The notes: generated from the letters alone by a model not told the origin. A DNA stretch of 64,000 nucleotides from Pseudomonas putida (GCF_028682455.1 NZ_JANHLD010000001.1:558001-622000); one strand, 5' to 3'; numbered from the stretch's first letter, positions 36,106 through 47,083 are shown. Numbers and translations are program-made.

Positions 36106-36195
36106 ATGAGCATTCTGGACGGGGTGTCGCTGCTGCTGGCAGTGGCGTTGATGATCTACCTGATGGTCGCGCTGCTGCGCGCCGACCGGGGCTAG
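36106..36195 (+). CDS. kdpF: Potassium-transporting ATPase subunit KdpF
   Basis: A 29-aa single-span membrane peptide, [20 protein letters not shown] and then VALLRADRG, with GGAGAG upstream of ATG 36106. KdpF stabilises the KdpFABC complex. Size, hydrophobic profile and position nine bases before kdpA all match the family. Confidence 0.9.
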   Translation: MSILDGVSLLLAVALMIYLMVALLRADRG

Positions 36196-36203
36196 GAGCG
36201 ACC

Positions 36204-37898
36204 ATGCACAGTTACGATTACGCGTTGCTGCTGGCGTTCTTCGCGCTGGTACTGGTGCCGGCGCCGTGGCTTGGGCGCTTTTACTACAAGGTGATGGAAG
36301 GCCAGCGTACCTGGCTGTCGCCCGTGCTGGGGCCGGTGGAGCGGGGCTGCTATCGGTTGGCTGGCGTCGATGCCGATGCCGAGCAGGGCTGGAAGCAGTA
36401 CACCCTGGCCTTGCTGGCGTTCAACCTGGCGGGCTTTGTGCTGGTGTTCGCCGTGCTGTTGTTGCAGGGCTACCTGCCGCTCAATCCCCAGCACCTGCCG
36501 GGCCAGGAATGGTCGCTGGCCATGAATACGGCGATCAGTTTTGTCACCAACACCAACTGGCAGGCCTATAGCGGCGAAGCCTCGGTGAGCTACCTGAGCC
36601 AGATGATCGGCCTGACCGTGCAGAACTTCGTCAGTGCCGCCACCGGCCTTGCCGTGCTGGTCGCCCTGTGCCGTGGCATTGCCCGGCGTTCGGCGCAGAC
36701 CCTGGGCAACTTCTGGGTCGACATGACTCGCGCCACCCTCTACGGCTTGTTGCCGCTGTGCCTGCTGCTGGCGCTGTTTCTGGTCTGGCAGGGCGTGCCG
36801 CAAACCTTCGGCGACTACGTCCAGGCCCTGACGCTGCAGGGCGCCGACCAGACCCTCCCGCTGGGCCCGGCGGCCAGCCAGATCGCCATCAAGCAACTGG
36901 GTACCAATGGCGGCGGCTTCTTCGGCGTCAACTCGGCGCACCCGTTCGAGAACCCGACAGCCTGGAGCAACCTGTTCGAAATGGCCTCGATCATCCTGAT
37001 CCCGGCAGCCCTGGTGTTCACCTTCGGCCACTACGTCAAGGACCTGCGCCAGAGCCGGGCGATCATCGCCTGCATGCTGGCGTTGTTCCTGATCGGCGGC
37101 GGTACTGCGCTGTGGTCGGAGTACCAGGCCAACCCCAGCCTGAACAACCCGCAGGTCGAACAGGCCGCGCCGCTGGAAGGCAAGGAGATGCGCCTGGGCA
37201 CCACCGCCAGCGTGCTCTGGACGGTCACTACCACCGCCGCCTCAAACGGCTCGGTGAACAACATGCACGACAGCCTCAACCCCATCAGCGGCATGGTTGC
37301 GCTGGTCAACATGATGGTTGGCGAGGTGATCTTCGGCGGCGTCGGCGCCGGGCTCTACGGCATGTTGCTCAACGTGTTGATCGCGGTGTTCCTGGCCGGG
37401 CTGATGATTGGCCGCACGCCGGAATACCTGGGCAAGAAACTCCAGGCCCGCGAGGTGCAACTGCTGGTGGCCACCTTGCTGGTGATGCCGGTGGGCGTAC
37501 TGGTGCTCGGCGCCTTGGCGGCAAGCCTGCCTGGCCCCGCAGCGGCGGTCAGCAACCCCGGTGCCCATGGCTTCAGCCAATTGCTGTACGCCTATACCTC
37601 GGCCAGTGCCAACAACGGTTCGGCCTTCGCCGGCTTCGGCGCCAACACCACGTTCCATAACCTGATGCTGGGCCTGGGCATGCTGATCGGCCGCTTCGGC
37701 TACATCCTGCCGGTGCTGGCCCTGGCGGGCAGCCTGGCGATGAAAAAAGCCGCGCCGGTGGGCGAGAGCAGCTTCCCCACCCACGGCCCGTTGTTCGCCA
37801 CCTTGTTGGTGGTGACCATCCTGCTGATTGGCGGCCTGACCTTTTTGCCCGCCCTGGCGCTGGGCCCGATCACCGAACAACTGAGCCTGGGTTTGTGA
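36204..37898 (+). CDS. kdpA: Potassium-transporting ATPase channel subunit KdpA
   Basis: A 564-aa membrane protein that selects and binds K+. The selectivity-filter loops are visible as [14 protein letters not shown] near 110, [20 protein letters not shown] near 231, [16 protein letters not shown] near 343 and [14 protein letters not shown] near 467. ATG 36204 ([10 protein letters not shown]) follows GGAGCGACC; the frame is open upstream but overlaps kdpF. It is part of the kdpFABCDE operon. Confidence 0.97.
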   Translation: MHSYDYALLLAFFALVLVPAPWLGRFYYKVMEGQRTWLSPVLGPVERGCYRLAGVDADAEQGWKQYTLALLAFNLAGFVLVFAVLLLQGYLPLNPQHLPGQEWSLAMNTAISFVTNTNWQAYSGEASVSYLSQMIGLTVQNFVSAATGLAVLVALCRGIARRSAQTLGNFWVDMTRATLYGLLPLCLLLALFLVWQGVPQTFGDYVQALTLQGADQTLPLGPAASQIAIKQLGTNGGGFFGVNSAHPFENPTAWSNLFEMASIILIPAALVFTFGHYVKDLRQSRAIIACMLALFLIGGGTALWSEYQANPSLNNPQVEQAAPLEGKEMRLGTTASVLWTVTTTAASNGSVNNMHDSLNPISGMVALVNMMVGEVIFGGVGAGLYGMLLNVLIAVFLAGLMIGRTPEYLGKKLQAREVQLLVATLLVMPVGVLVLGALAASLPGPAAAVSNPGAHGFSQLLYAYTSASANNGSAFAGFGANTTFHNLMLGLGMLIGRFGYILPVLALAGSLAMKKAAPVGESSFPTHGPLFATLLVVTILLIGGLTFLPALALGPITEQLSLGL

Positions 37899-37908
37899 GG
37901 AGCGAATC

Positions 37909-39963
37909 ATGAACATGCCGATTCCCGAAGTGAAAGCAGCCCCGGCCTCTGCGGCGCCCACCACCTTTGCAGCATTGTGGCGTCCGGCATTGGTGCAAGC
38001 ATTTATCAAGCTCGATCCACGTCAGCTCAAGCGCTCGCCAGTGATGCTGGTGGTGGAACTGACCGCGATCTTCACCACCCTGTTGTGCCTGGTGCCCGCC
38101 AATGGCGTGCCGACGGCGGTAGCGGTGCAGATTGCCCTGTGGTTGTGGTTTACCGTGTTGTTCGCCAACTTTGCCGAAGCGTTGGCTGAAGGGCGCGGCA
38201 AGGCCCGCGCCGACAGCCTCAAGGCGGGCAGCCAGGGTTTGAGCGCACGGCGTCGCAGCGACTCGGGCAGTTTCGAGGTGGTGCCGGCGTCCAGCCTGCG
38301 CAAGGACGACGTAGTCAAGGTCATGGCCGGGGAGATGATCCCCGGTGACGGCGAGGTGCTCGAAGGTATTGCGGCGGTCAACGAAGCGGCGATTACCGGT
38401 GAGTCCGCCCCGGTCATCCGTGAGTCCGGTGGCGATCGCTCGGCGGTCACCGGCAACACGCGGCTGGTGTCGGACTGGTTGCTGATCCGCATCACCAGCA
38501 ACCCGGGCGAGTCGACCCTGGACCGCATGATCGCCCTGGTCGAAGGCGCCAAGCGCCAGAAGACACCCAACGAGATCGCCCTGGACATCCTGCTGATCGG
38601 CCTGACGATGATCTTCCTGTTGGTCGTGGTGACCTTGCAGCCCTTTGCCCACTTTGCCGGTGGCAGCCTGCCGCTGGTGTTCCTGGTGGCGCTGCTGGTG
38701 ACCTTGATCCCGACCACCATCGGTGGCCTGTTGTCGGCCATCGGTATTGCCGGCATGGACCGCCTGGTGCGCCTGAATGTGATCGCCCGCTCCGGGCGTG
38801 CGGTGGAAGCGGCCGGTGACGTGCATGTGCTGATGCTCGACAAGACCGGCACCATCACCTTCGGCAACCGCCGCTGCAGTGCCTTGCATGCAGCCCCCGG
38901 GGTTACATCCAGGGAACTGGGGGAGGGCGCCTTGCTGGCTTCGCTGGCGGACGACACCGCCGAGGGCAAGTCGATCGTCGAGTACCTGCGCCAGTCGCTC
39001 GACTTCACCGCGCCGGCCGCAGGCCAGCTGAACCCCGTGGCCTTCAGCGCCGAGACGCGGCTCTCGGGTGTGGATTACCAGCAGCGCCGCTTTCGCAAGG
39101 GGGCGGTGGATTCGGTGTTGGCCTTCGTCGGCATGCAGCGCCTGGAAATGCCGGCGTCGCTGGCCCGCGAAGTGGACAAGATTGCCCAGAGCGGTGGCAC
39201 GCCGCTGCTGGTGTGTGTCGACAAGCGCCTGCTCGGCGTGATTCACCTCAAGGATGTGGTCAAGCCCGGGATTCGCGAGCGCTTTGCCGAGTTGCGCAAG
39301 CTGGGTATTCGCACCGTGATGGTCACCGGCGACAACCCGCTCACTGCCGCGGCCATTGCCGCCGAAGCCGGCGTGGACGATGTGCTGGCCGAAGCCACCC
39401 CCGAGAAAAAGCTGGCGCGGATTCGCCAGGAGCAGAACGATGGCCGCCTGGTCGCCATGTGCGGTGACGGAGCCAACGATGCCCCGGCCCTGGCCCAGGC
39501 CGATGTCGGCATGGCCATGAACGACGGCACCCAGGCCGCCCGCGAGGCCGCCAACATGGTCGACCTGGACAGCGACCCGACCAAGCTGCTGGACGTGGTG
39601 CAGGTGGGCAAGGCGCTGCTGGTCACACGCGGTGCGTTGACCACCTTCTCGATCGCCAACGACGTGGCCAAGTACTTCGCCATCCTGCCGGCGCTGTTCG
39701 CGGCGATCTATCCGCAACTGGGCGTGCTCAACCTCATGCACCTGCACAGCCCGCAGAGCGCGATTCTTTCGGCCATTGTCTTCAACGCCCTGATCATCGT
39801 CGTGCTGATCCCCCTGGCCCTGCGCGGTGTGCGGGTGCAGGCCGCGAGCGCCGCGCACCTGCTGCGCCGCAACTTGCTGATCTACGGGGTGGGCGGGCTG
39901 ATCGTGCCGTTTGCCGGGATCAAGCTGATCGACCTGCTGCTCACTGCATTGAACCTGGTCTGA
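37909..39963 (+). CDS. kdpB: Potassium-transporting P-type ATPase KdpB
   Basis: A 684-aa P-type ATPase. The phosphorylation site is [11 protein letters not shown] near residue 310, the actuator motif TGESAPV near 163, the membrane segment with [20 protein letters not shown] near 264, and the hinge [16 protein letters not shown] near 521. The N-terminal amphipathic and membrane segments are complete. It hydrolyses ATP to drive K+ import through KdpA. Confidence 0.97.
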   Translation: MNMPIPEVKAAPASAAPTTFAALWRPALVQAFIKLDPRQLKRSPVMLVVELTAIFTTLLCLVPANGVPTAVAVQIALWLWFTVLFANFAEALAEGRGKARADSLKAGSQGLSARRRSDSGSFEVVPASSLRKDDVVKVMAGEMIPGDGEVLEGIAAVNEAAITGESAPVIRESGGDRSAVTGNTRLVSDWLLIRITSNPGESTLDRMIALVEGAKRQKTPNEIALDILLIGLTMIFLLVVVTLQPFAHFAGGSLPLVFLVALLVTLIPTTIGGLLSAIGIAGMDRLVRLNVIARSGRAVEAAGDVHVLMLDKTGTITFGNRRCSALHAAPGVTSRELGEGALLASLADDTAEGKSIVEYLRQSLDFTAPAAGQLNPVAFSAETRLSGVDYQQRRFRKGAVDSVLAFVGMQRLEMPASLAREVDKIAQSGGTPLLVCVDKRLLGVIHLKDVVKPGIRERFAELRKLGIRTVMVTGDNPLTAAAIAAEAGVDDVLAEATPEKKLARIRQEQNDGRLVAMCGDGANDAPALAQADVGMAMNDGTQAAREAANMVDLDSDPTKLLDVVQVGKALLVTRGALTTFSIANDVAKYFAILPALFAAIYPQLGVLNLMHLHSPQSAILSAIVFNALIIVVLIPLALRGVRVQAASAAHLLRRNLLIYGVGGLIVPFAGIKLIDLLLTALNLV

Positions 39964-39979
39964 TGCCAAGGAGATGACC

Positions 39980-40540
39980 ATGACAACTTACGTACGCCCG
40001 GCCTTGAGCCTGATCCTGCTGATGACCCTGATCACCGGTGCCGTGTACCCGCTGGTGGTCACCGGGGTAGCCCAGCTGGCCTTCCCCGACCAGGCCAACG
40101 GCAGCCTGCTACGCGACGACCAGGGCCAGGTCCGCGGCTCGCGGTTGATCGCCCAGGCCTTTACCGGCGACGCCTGGTTTCACCCACGGCCTTCGGCGGC
40201 GGATTTTGCCACCGTGGCCAGCGGTGCCAGCAACCTGGCGCCGAGCAATCCGGCGCTGGCCCAGCGCATTGCCCAGAGCGCCGCGCAGCAGTACGTCGAG
40301 CAACGGGGGGCGGTGCCGCTGGACTTGCTGACCACCTCCGGCAGCGGCCTGGACCCGCACTTGTCGCCCGCCGCCGTGGCCTACCAGCTGCCGCGCGTGG
40401 CAGCGGCGCGGCAGGTTGACACACAAGCCTTGCAAGCCCTGGTGGAGCAGTCCACCCTGCAGCCATTGATCGGTCCGCCGGTGGTCAATGTACTGACGTT
40501 GAACGCAGCCCTCGAGCGGCTCGCCCCGGTTTCGAAATAA
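39980..40540 (+). CDS. kdpC: Potassium-transporting ATPase subunit KdpC
   Basis: A 186-aa subunit with one N-terminal membrane segment ([20 protein letters not shown]) and a periplasmic domain carrying [20 protein letters not shown] and [13 protein letters not shown], both family signatures. ATG 39980 is chosen because AGGAG is six bases upstream; ATG 39974 would overlap that site. Confidence 0.95.
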   Translation: MTTYVRPALSLILLMTLITGAVYPLVVTGVAQLAFPDQANGSLLRDDQGQVRGSRLIAQAFTGDAWFHPRPSAADFATVASGASNLAPSNPALAQRIAQSAAQQYVEQRGAVPLDLLTTSGSGLDPHLSPAAVAYQLPRVAAARQVDTQALQALVEQSTLQPLIGPPVVNVLTLNAALERLAPVSK

Positions 40541-40549
40541 GGAAGAGCA

Positions 40550-43210
40550 GTGAGCGATAGCAACTCCGAACGCGCCGATGCGTTGTTGGCCGGACTGCCG
40601 CGCGAAGGGCGCGGCCGACTCAAAGTGTTCCTGGGGGCGGCGCCGGGGGTAGGCAAGACCTACGCGATGCTTCAGGCCGCCCATGCCCAGCTGCGCCAGG
40701 GTGTGCAGGTGGTCGCGGGGGTGGTCGAGACCCATGGCCGGGCCGAGACCGAAGCCTTGCTGGCCGGCCTGGCGCAGCAACCCTTGGTGCGCTCGGAGTA
40801 CCGTGGCGTGCAGTTGGAAGAGATGGACCTCGATGGCTTGCTCAAGGCCACCCCGCACCTGGTCCTGGTCGATGAACTGGCCCACAGCAACGCCCCCGGC
40901 AGCCGGCACGCCAAGCGCTGGCAGGACGTGCAGGAGCTGTTGGCCGCAGGCATCGACGTGTACACCACGGTCAACGTCCAGCACCTGGAGAGCCTCAATG
41001 ACCAGGTGCGTGGCATTACCGGTGTGCAGGTGCGTGAAACCCTGCCCGACTGGGTGCTGCAGGAAGCTTTCGAACTGGTGCTGATCGACTTGCCGCCACG
41101 GGAATTGCTCGAGCGTCTGCGCGAGGGCAAGGTCTACGTGCCCGAACAGGCGCGTGCGGCCATCGATGCCTTTTTCAGCCAGACCAACCTCACCGCCCTG
41201 CGCGAGCTGGCCATGCAGACGGCCGCCGCCCAGGTCGATGCCGATCTTGCCCACGGCTATCGCCAGCTGGGCCAGGATGCACCGACCTTGCGCGGGCGCT
41301 TGCTGGTGGGCGTGGATGGCGATGCCCAGGCCGAGCGCCTGGTACGCCATGCCTGTCGGGTGGCCCAGCGGCGTCATTTGCCCTGGAGCCTGGTGCATGT
41401 CGATAACGGCAAGCTGCGCGACGAAACCGCCCGCCAGCGCTTGCAGGCGGCCCAGCAACTGGCCGAGCGCCTGGGCGGCGAAGTGGTGCTGCTGCGCGCC
41501 GGTGAAGTGGCCAAGACCCTGATCCAGCATGCCCTGGAGCGCCGCGCCAACCTGGTGTTGGTGGGGCAGTCGCGTGATCGCTTGCGCCGGCGGTTGTTCG
41601 GCGCCGGGGTGGCGACGCGGTTGCTGCGTGAGGCCCATGGCCTGGAAATCAACGTGCTGGACCGTGACGAAAAACCCGAGCCGCCCAGCGCTGCAGTGAA
41701 AAAGGCCTGGGTGTGGCGCCATTACCTGCTGGCCCTGGTTGCCACGTTGCTGGCCACGGGGCTGGCCTGGGGAGTGGCCAGTGTGCTGGCGCTGCCGAAC
41801 ATCTCCCTGGTGTTTCTTGCCGCGGTGTTGCTGGTAGCGGTGCGCAGCAGCCTGGGGCCGGCATTGGCCTGTGCGGTGATGTCGTTCCTGGCTTACGACT
41901 TCCTGTTTATTCCACCGAATTTCTCCTTCAGCATCCAGCGCGAAGAAGACGTGCTGACCTCGCTGTTCTTCCTGCTCATGGCTGCACTCACCGGCAACCT
42001 GGCGGCCCGCCAGCGCCGCCAGTTGCAGGCCCTGCGCGAAACCCAGGAGCAGACCAACCAGTTGCTGGAGCTGTCGCGCAAACTCACCGCCGCCACCGAC
42101 CGCCAGGCGGTGTTCAATGCCGCCGGTCAACACCTCGATGGCTGGAACGACCTCAAGGTCTGCCTGCTCGAGCGCAGTGCCGACGGGCGCCTGCAGGTGG
42201 CCAGCGCAGACAACCCGCAGTTCAGCGACAATGAGCGCGCCGCGGCCGAGTGGGCCTGGCAGCACGACCAGGCGGCGGGGCTTGGCAGCGACACCTTGCC
42301 CAACGGCCGCTGGTGGTGGTGGCCACTGTCGGTGGACGAGTCGCCACTGGCGCTGCTGGGTGTTCGCCCGCGACAGGGCCAGAGCCTGACGCCCCAGCGC
42401 CGGCGTCTGCTCAAGGCCTTGAGCCAGCCGCTGGCCCAGGCACTGGCGCGGGCACGCCTGGCCGAGCAACTGGAGGCGGCACGCTTGCATGGCGAAACCG
42501 AGCAGCTGCGCAGTGCCTTGCTGGCATCGGTGTCCCATGACTTGCGCACGCCCCTGACGGCCATGCGTGGCAGCATCGACAGCCTGCTGGCCCTGGGCGA
42601 CGCGATCCCCCAGGCGGACCGCAAGGAGCTGCTTGAAGGCACGCGCGACGAAGCCGAACGCCTGGACCGTTACATCCAGAACCTGCTGGACATGACCCGC
42701 CTGGGGCACGGTGGGCTGAAGCTGGCCCGTGACTGGGTGGCGCCGACCGACATCGTCGGCAGCGCGCTCAATCGTCTGCGCGTGGTGCTGGCGCCGTTGC
42801 AGTTGACCACCGAGGTACCGGAGGGCTTGCCGCTGTTGTTCGTCCATGCAGCCTTGATCGAGCAGGCACTGGTCAATGTGCTGGAGAACGCCGCGCGCTT
42901 TTCTCCCGCCAATGGCCGCCTGGCGTTGCAGGTCGCGGTGGTTGACGAACAACTGCAGCTTGCGGTGAGCGATGAGGGGCCGGGCATTCCCCTGGCCGAC
43001 CGGGAGAAGATCTTCGACATGTTCTACACCGCCGCCCGTGGCGACCGGGGCGGGCAGGGCACAGGGCTGGGTCTGGCGATCTGCCAGGGCATGATCGGTG
43101 CACATGGCGGGCATATTCGGGTGGATGATGGTATCGATGGTCGCGGTACGCGCATCACACTATGCTTGCCGCTTCCCACTCAGCCCGAGCCTGAAAGCGA
43201 AGCCCCATGA
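40550..43210 (+). CDS. kdpD: Sensor histidine kinase KdpD
   Basis: An 886-aa sensor kinase. The N-terminal KdpD domain holds a Walker A motif (GAAPGVGKT) near residue 30 and DELAHSNAPGSRH near 107. A universal-stress-like domain follows to about 370, four membrane segments lie at about 390-480, then a GAF-like region. The kinase core has the phosphorylated His in SVSHDLRTPLTAM near 662 and the ATP lid GQGTGLGLAICQGM near 846. The start is GTG 40550 after GGAAGAG. It senses K+ limitation and controls KdpE. Confidence 0.96.
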   Translation: MSDSNSERADALLAGLPREGRGRLKVFLGAAPGVGKTYAMLQAAHAQLRQGVQVVAGVVETHGRAETEALLAGLAQQPLVRSEYRGVQLEEMDLDGLLKATPHLVLVDELAHSNAPGSRHAKRWQDVQELLAAGIDVYTTVNVQHLESLNDQVRGITGVQVRETLPDWVLQEAFELVLIDLPPRELLERLREGKVYVPEQARAAIDAFFSQTNLTALRELAMQTAAAQVDADLAHGYRQLGQDAPTLRGRLLVGVDGDAQAERLVRHACRVAQRRHLPWSLVHVDNGKLRDETARQRLQAAQQLAERLGGEVVLLRAGEVAKTLIQHALERRANLVLVGQSRDRLRRRLFGAGVATRLLREAHGLEINVLDRDEKPEPPSAAVKKAWVWRHYLLALVATLLATGLAWGVASVLALPNISLVFLAAVLLVAVRSSLGPALACAVMSFLAYDFLFIPPNFSFSIQREEDVLTSLFFLLMAALTGNLAARQRRQLQALRETQEQTNQLLELSRKLTAATDRQAVFNAAGQHLDGWNDLKVCLLERSADGRLQVASADNPQFSDNERAAAEWAWQHDQAAGLGSDTLPNGRWWWWPLSVDESPLALLGVRPRQGQSLTPQRRRLLKALSQPLAQALARARLAEQLEAARLHGETEQLRSALLASVSHDLRTPLTAMRGSIDSLLALGDAIPQADRKELLEGTRDEAERLDRYIQNLLDMTRLGHGGLKLARDWVAPTDIVGSALNRLRVVLAPLQLTTEVPEGLPLLFVHAALIEQALVNVLENAARFSPANGRLALQVAVVDEQLQLAVSDEGPGIPLADREKIFDMFYTAARGDRGGQGTGLGLAICQGMIGAHGGHIRVDDGIDGRGTRITLCLPLPTQPEPESEAP

Positions 43211-43905
43211 GCCAGATCGCTACCCTGCTGGTCATCGACGATGAACCCCAGATCCGCAAGTTCCTGCGCATCAGCCTGAGTTCCCAGGGCTACAAGGTGC
43301 TGGAGGCGGCGACCGGTGCCGAAGGCCTGGCCCAGGCGGCGCTGAGCCGGCCGGACCTGGTGGTGCTCGACCTCGGCCTGCCGGACATGGACGGCCAGCA
43401 GGTACTGCGCGAACTGCGCGAGTGGAGTGCGGTGCCGGTGCTGGTGTTGTCGGTGCGTGCCAGTGAAATACAGAAGGTCGAGGCGCTGGATAACGGCGCC
43501 AACGACTATGTGACCAAACCGTTCGGTATCCAGGAGTTCCTGGCCCGGGTGCGCGCGTTGCTGCGCCAGGTGCCGCAAGGTACCAGCGAACAGGTGGCGC
43601 CGCGCTTTGGTCCGTTGACGGTGGACCTGGCCTTTCGCAAGGTCACCCTGGACGGCGATGAAATTGCCCTGACCCGCAAGGAATACGCACTGCTGGCGCA
43701 ACTGGCCACGCATCCGGGGCGGGTGATCACCCAGCAGCAACTGCTCAAGGATATCTGGGGGCCGACCCATGTCGATGACAGCCACTACCTGCGCATTGTG
43801 GTAGCGCATGTGCGGCAGAAGCTGGGGGACGATCCGACGGCGCCGCGATTCATCATCACCGAGCCTGGGGTGGGGTATCGGTTGGTGGTGCCGGAGGAGG
43901 GCTGA
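43207..43905 (+). CDS. kdpE: Response regulator KdpE
   Basis: A 232-aa OmpR-family regulator. The receiver domain has IDDEPQ, the phosphoacceptor Asp in VVLDLGLPD near residue 56, and YVTKPFG. The winged helix C-terminus has LTRKEYALLAQLATHPGRV and GVGYRLV. It overlaps kdpD by four bases (ATGA) and activates the kdp promoter when phosphorylated. Confidence 0.96.
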   Translation: MSQIATLLVIDDEPQIRKFLRISLSSQGYKVLEAATGAEGLAQAALSRPDLVVLDLGLPDMDGQQVLRELREWSAVPVLVLSVRASEIQKVEALDNGANDYVTKPFGIQEFLARVRALLRQVPQGTSEQVAPRFGPLTVDLAFRKVTLDGDEIALTRKEYALLAQLATHPGRVITQQQLLKDIWGPTHVDDSHYLRIVVAHVRQKLGDDPTAPRFIITEPGVGYRLVVPEEG

Positions 43906-43912
43906 AGATTCT

Positions 43913-43930
43913 CGCGGGGCGAGCCCCGCG
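43913..43930. terminator. REP-like hairpin between kdpE and patatin-like gene
   Basis: CGCGGGG, loop CGAG, CCCCGCG forms a perfect 7-bp stem between two convergent genes. The flanks resemble a shortened REP core (CTCGCGGGGC). There is no T tract; it may serve as a transcript end. Confidence 0.5.
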
Positions 43931-43943
43931 GTGTATCGACCGG

Positions 43944-44984
43944 TCAGCGCCGCTCCGCCTCGTAGTTATCCATCGTATCGCGGGCAATCTCCCGGCCCAG
44001 GGCGATCAGTTCCGGCGCCTTGTAGAACTCGAAGAACCGGCAGACCCGCTTGGGCACGTTTATCAGTACATCCGGCGGGTAGCCGGCAATCTTGTACTGG
44101 GCCAGCGACGTCTGCATCACCTCGAAGCTCTGGTTGATCAGATCCAGCAAGGAGGCCGGCCCGACGTTGTCGATGATGAACGAGCCGCTCGCCGACTTGG
44201 GCGCGCCGTCGCTCTCTGGAGCGGCAGCGGGCTGCTGGGCTTCGGGGTCGGCCGCGTCGCTGAGCCAGGGGTTGGGAATCTGCGCCGCTTCCGACGCCAG
44301 CCCTTGCTCGATGCGCATCAGTTGCTCGGCCTGTTTGCGTCGGAATGGCAGGTGCGAACCCAGTGAGTTGATCAGGTTGTCAAAGCGCAGTTTGAAGGCG
44401 GCAGGGCGCTCGATCACCGGCAGCTGATAGTGCTTCTGGTTGGTGGAGTTGAGGTTCACGGCAATGATCAGGTCGCAGTGGCTGGACACCACCGGGATGA
44501 TCGGCAAGGGGTTGAGGATGCCGCCGTCGACCAGCATGCGGTTGTCTTGCACCACCGGGGTGAACAGGCTGGGAATCGCTGCGGAGGCGCGCATGGCCTG
44601 ATGCAGGCAGCCTTCCTGGAACCAGATTTCCTGCTGGTTGGTGAGGTCGGCCGCCACGGCCGTGTAGGGGATGCGAAGCTCCTCGATATTGATTTCGCCG
44701 ACGATCTTGCGGATCTGGCCGAACACCTTCTCACCACGAATGGCGCCCAGGCGAAAGCTCACATCGACGAGGCGCAACACGTCCAGGTAGTCCAGGCTCT
44801 CGATCCAGTTGCGGTATTCCTCGAGCTTGCCGGCGGCATAGATGCCGCCAATCACCGCGCCCATGGAGCAACCGGCCACGCAGGCAATGTCATAACCGCG
44901 CCGTTCAAGCTCTTCGATCACGCCGATATGCGCATACCCACGGGCCCCGCCCGAGCCCAGCACCAATGCCACGCGTTTGCCCAT
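43944..44984 (-). CDS. Patatin-like phospholipase, RssA family
   Basis: A 346-aa protein with the patatin signatures: oxyanion loop GSGGARGYAHIGV at residues 11-23, nucleophile GCSMG near 38-42 and the Asp dyad in VDGGILNPLP near 162. These give a Ser-Asp lipid hydrolase. The C-terminal third, from about 230, is an Ala/Pro/Glu linker (DPEAQQPAAAPESDG) and a conserved helical tail. No signal peptide, so it acts in the cytoplasm. It resembles RssA/YchK; the substrate is unknown. Confidence 0.88.
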   Translation of the reverse strand: MGKRVALVLGSGGARGYAHIGVIEELERRGYDIACVAGCSMGAVIGGIYAAGKLEEYRNWIESLDYLDVLRLVDVSFRLGAIRGEKVFGQIRKIVGEINIEELRIPYTAVAADLTNQQEIWFQEGCLHQAMRASAAIPSLFTPVVQDNRMLVDGGILNPLPIIPVVSSHCDLIIAVNLNSTNQKHYQLPVIERPAAFKLRFDNLINSLGSHLPFRRKQAEQLMRIEQGLASEAAQIPNPWLSDAADPEAQQPAAAPESDGAPKSASGSFIIDNVGPASLLDLINQSFEVMQTSLAQYKIAGYPPDVLINVPKRVCRFFEFYKAPELIALGREIARDTMDNYEAERR

Positions 44985-45140
44985 GATGCCCCCCGTCTGT
45001 GCTTTATCGATGGTCTAACAATGCGCCCATTCGTGTCTGTGCTTCAATCGTCATACGCGCTGCGCTACGCTTGCCGGGCACTTTTCTTCTTTGTAGCCGT
45101 CGAACTCGCCACTTGAACATTTTTTTTTGAGGTAATACCG

Positions 45141-45419
45141 ATGAAAGCCTGGATCTGCCTGCCCCTGATTGCCCTGGTGTTGACCGGTTGTGCGGGGAAA
45201 ACCGCCTACCGCGACAGTTGCGCCAATCAGTTGGATTCGGCCTGGAAAGAGCTCGACCTGGCCAAGGCCGAAGGCTTTGCCGGTACCGTCAGTTATTCCA
45301 AGGCGTTGTCACTGTTGACCGGCGCCAAGACCCAGCAGCAGTTCGAAGCCTTCGAGGGCTGCAGCAAGAAGGCCGAGAAGGCTCGTTTTTATATTCGTGA
45401 ATCCCGCGCCGGTCGCTGA
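45141..45419 (+). CDS. Small lipoprotein
   Basis: A 92-aa protein with a lipoprotein signal MKAWICLPLIALVLTGC and the lipobox LTGC. The mature part is a helical segment with two further Cys (DSCANQ and FEGCSKKAEKAR) that could form a disulfide. It precedes the CHAD gene by 14 bases and is probably co-transcribed. No known function. Confidence 0.75.
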   Translation: MKAWICLPLIALVLTGCAGKTAYRDSCANQLDSAWKELDLAKAEGFAGTVSYSKALSLLTGAKTQQQFEAFEGCSKKAEKARFYIRESRAGR

Positions 45420-45433
45420 CACAGGAGAACACC

Positions 45434-46201
45434 ATGTCGGCCATGCTCGACCATGTGATTGCCAAGGTACTGGCCCTGCAGGTTCGCCTGCTCGGTTGCC
45501 AGGCGCGGCTGGCAGCTGATACCGACAGCGAAGCCCTGCACGATCTGCGCACCGCCACCCGGCGCTTGCGCAGCCTGCTGCGGCCGTTGCGCGAGTTGCC
45601 GGGTGTCGAGCAACTGGAGGGCGCCGCCAAGGCGCTGGGCGACCTGACCACGCCGCTGCGCGACCGGGAAGTGCTGGCGGCGCAGCTGCTTGAACGCGAG
45701 CAGTTCGACGCCGCGTACCAACGCCTGGCTCATCGACGGGAAACCTTCGCCAGCGTCGCCGAGAGTGATGAACTCGGGCGCCTGCTGGCGATAGTCGATG
45801 CGTTTCCGATCTTCCTGCGTGCCGCCCAGCGTGAAGGCTTGATCGGCAAGCTGCACCAGCGTATCGACAAACGCCTGGAGAAACAGTGGAAGCAGTTGGG
45901 CGAAGCGCTGGATGACCCCGCTCATGATCGCCACCGCCTGCGCCTGCTGATCAAGCGCGTGCGCTATGGCACCGATGCCTACCCGCAGTTGGAGCATGCC
46001 GGCAAGCGCCTGCAATGGGCGCTGAAACGAGCGCAAGGTGACCTGGGCGATTGGCACGATTTGCATCAGTGGCTGCTGCAGGCCGAACAGCAGCCCGACC
46101 TGGCACCTTGCATCGCGCATTGGCAAGCGCGTTTGCTTCAGGCTGAACAACGTGCCGACGTCACGCTGGAGCGTCTGCAGAAGGCTCTGGCGCAACGATA
46201 A
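45434..46201 (+). CDS. CHAD domain protein
   Basis: A 255-aa helical protein of the CHAD family, with conserved basic and His residues in LHDLRTATRRLRSLLRPLRE near 36, LRDREVLAAQLL and DRHRLRLLIKRVRYGTDAYP near 168. CHAD proteins bind polyphosphate; many sit beside a CYTH phosphatase or polyphosphate kinase, but none is seen here. ATG 45434 has AGGAGAA upstream. The role is inferred from the family. Confidence 0.87.
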   Translation: MSAMLDHVIAKVLALQVRLLGCQARLAADTDSEALHDLRTATRRLRSLLRPLRELPGVEQLEGAAKALGDLTTPLRDREVLAAQLLEREQFDAAYQRLAHRRETFASVAESDELGRLLAIVDAFPIFLRAAQREGLIGKLHQRIDKRLEKQWKQLGEALDDPAHDRHRLRLLIKRVRYGTDAYPQLEHAGKRLQWALKRAQGDLGDWHDLHQWLLQAEQQPDLAPCIAHWQARLLQAEQRADVTLERLQKALAQR

Positions 46202-46282
46202 GCCGCTGATATGGCCGAAATGCGGGCTGTCGCTGGCGGTCGCGCTGGTTAAGATCGGACTTTTCCCACGGATGAGTTCGGC

Positions 46283-47083
46283 ATGAATCTCTCGCGATTG
46301 CTCAAGGCGGTCCGCCTGCATCCCCAGGCGGTGACCATTCCTGCCAGTTGGGCGCAAGGGCGCGCCTGTTTCGGTGGCCTGATGGCCGCCCTGTTGTACG
46401 AAACCATGCGCGCCAAGACTTCGCCCGGTCGCCCGGTACGCTCCCTGTCGATCACCTTTATCGGCCCGGCCGAGCCCGAGGTGCCGATCAGTTTCGAGGT
46501 GGAGTTGCTGCGCGAAGGCAAGGCGGTCAGTTCACTGCTGGGCCGGGCGGTGCAGAACGGTCAGGTGGTGACCTTGATGCAGGGCAGTTTCGGCGCCGGG
46601 CGCGACTCGGTGGTGAACGTGCCAGCATTGCCGGCAATCGATATGAAAAGCCTGGACGAATCCACCACTGAGCTGCCCTACATCAAAGGCGTGACGCCTG
46701 AGTTCATGCGCCACGTGTCGCTGCGCTGGGCCATTGGCGGCATCCCGTTCAGCAATACCCCGTCGCGCAACATGGGCGGTTGGGTCAGATTGCGTGACGA
46801 GGGGGGCGACGAGACCTTGAGCGAGGCGCACCTGCTGGCATTGACCGATGCCTGGCCACCGACCTTGCTCTCGCACCTGAACAGGCCGGCAGCCGGTAGC
46901 ACCCTGACCTGGACCATCGAGTTCATCCAGCCGGTGCCAAGCCTGACTACTCACGACTGGTTCAAGTACTGCGCGCAGACCGAGCATGCCCGCGATGGCT
47001 ACGGGCACGCGGCGGCCGCGTTGTGGACGGCCTCGGGCGAATTGCTGGCGATCAGCCGCCAGACGGTGACGGTCTTCGCCTAG
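46283..47083 (+). CDS. Acyl-CoA thioesterase family protein (double hotdog)
   Basis: A 266-aa protein built of two hotdog folds, as in TesB-like thioesterases. The N-terminal half has GRACFGGLMAALLYETM near 29 and SLSITFIGPAEPEVPISFEV; the second half has LLALTDAWPPTLLSHLN near 194 and STLTWTIEFIQPV. It probably hydrolyses acyl-CoA thioesters, substrate unknown. Its stop overlaps the convergent Mpo1-like gene by four bases. Confidence 0.85.
   Translation: MNLSRLLKAVRLHPQAVTIPASWAQGRACFGGLMAALLYETMRAKTSPGRPVRSLSITFIGPAEPEVPISFEVELLREGKAVSSLLGRAVQNGQVVTLMQGSFGAGRDSVVNVPALPAIDMKSLDESTTELPYIKGVTPEFMRHVSLRWAIGGIPFSNTPSRNMGGWVRLRDEGGDETLSEAHLLALTDAWPPTLLSHLNRPAAGSTLTWTIEFIQPVPSLTTHDWFKYCAQTEHARDGYGHAAAALWTASGELLAISRQTVTVFA

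Noticed and set aside
37870..43114. Very long open frames antisense to kdpB and kdpD (703 and 1001 codons)
   Set aside because: They mirror third-position GC bias of the kdp genes; no start signals, and the translations are low-complexity Gln/His/Arg-rich without motifs.
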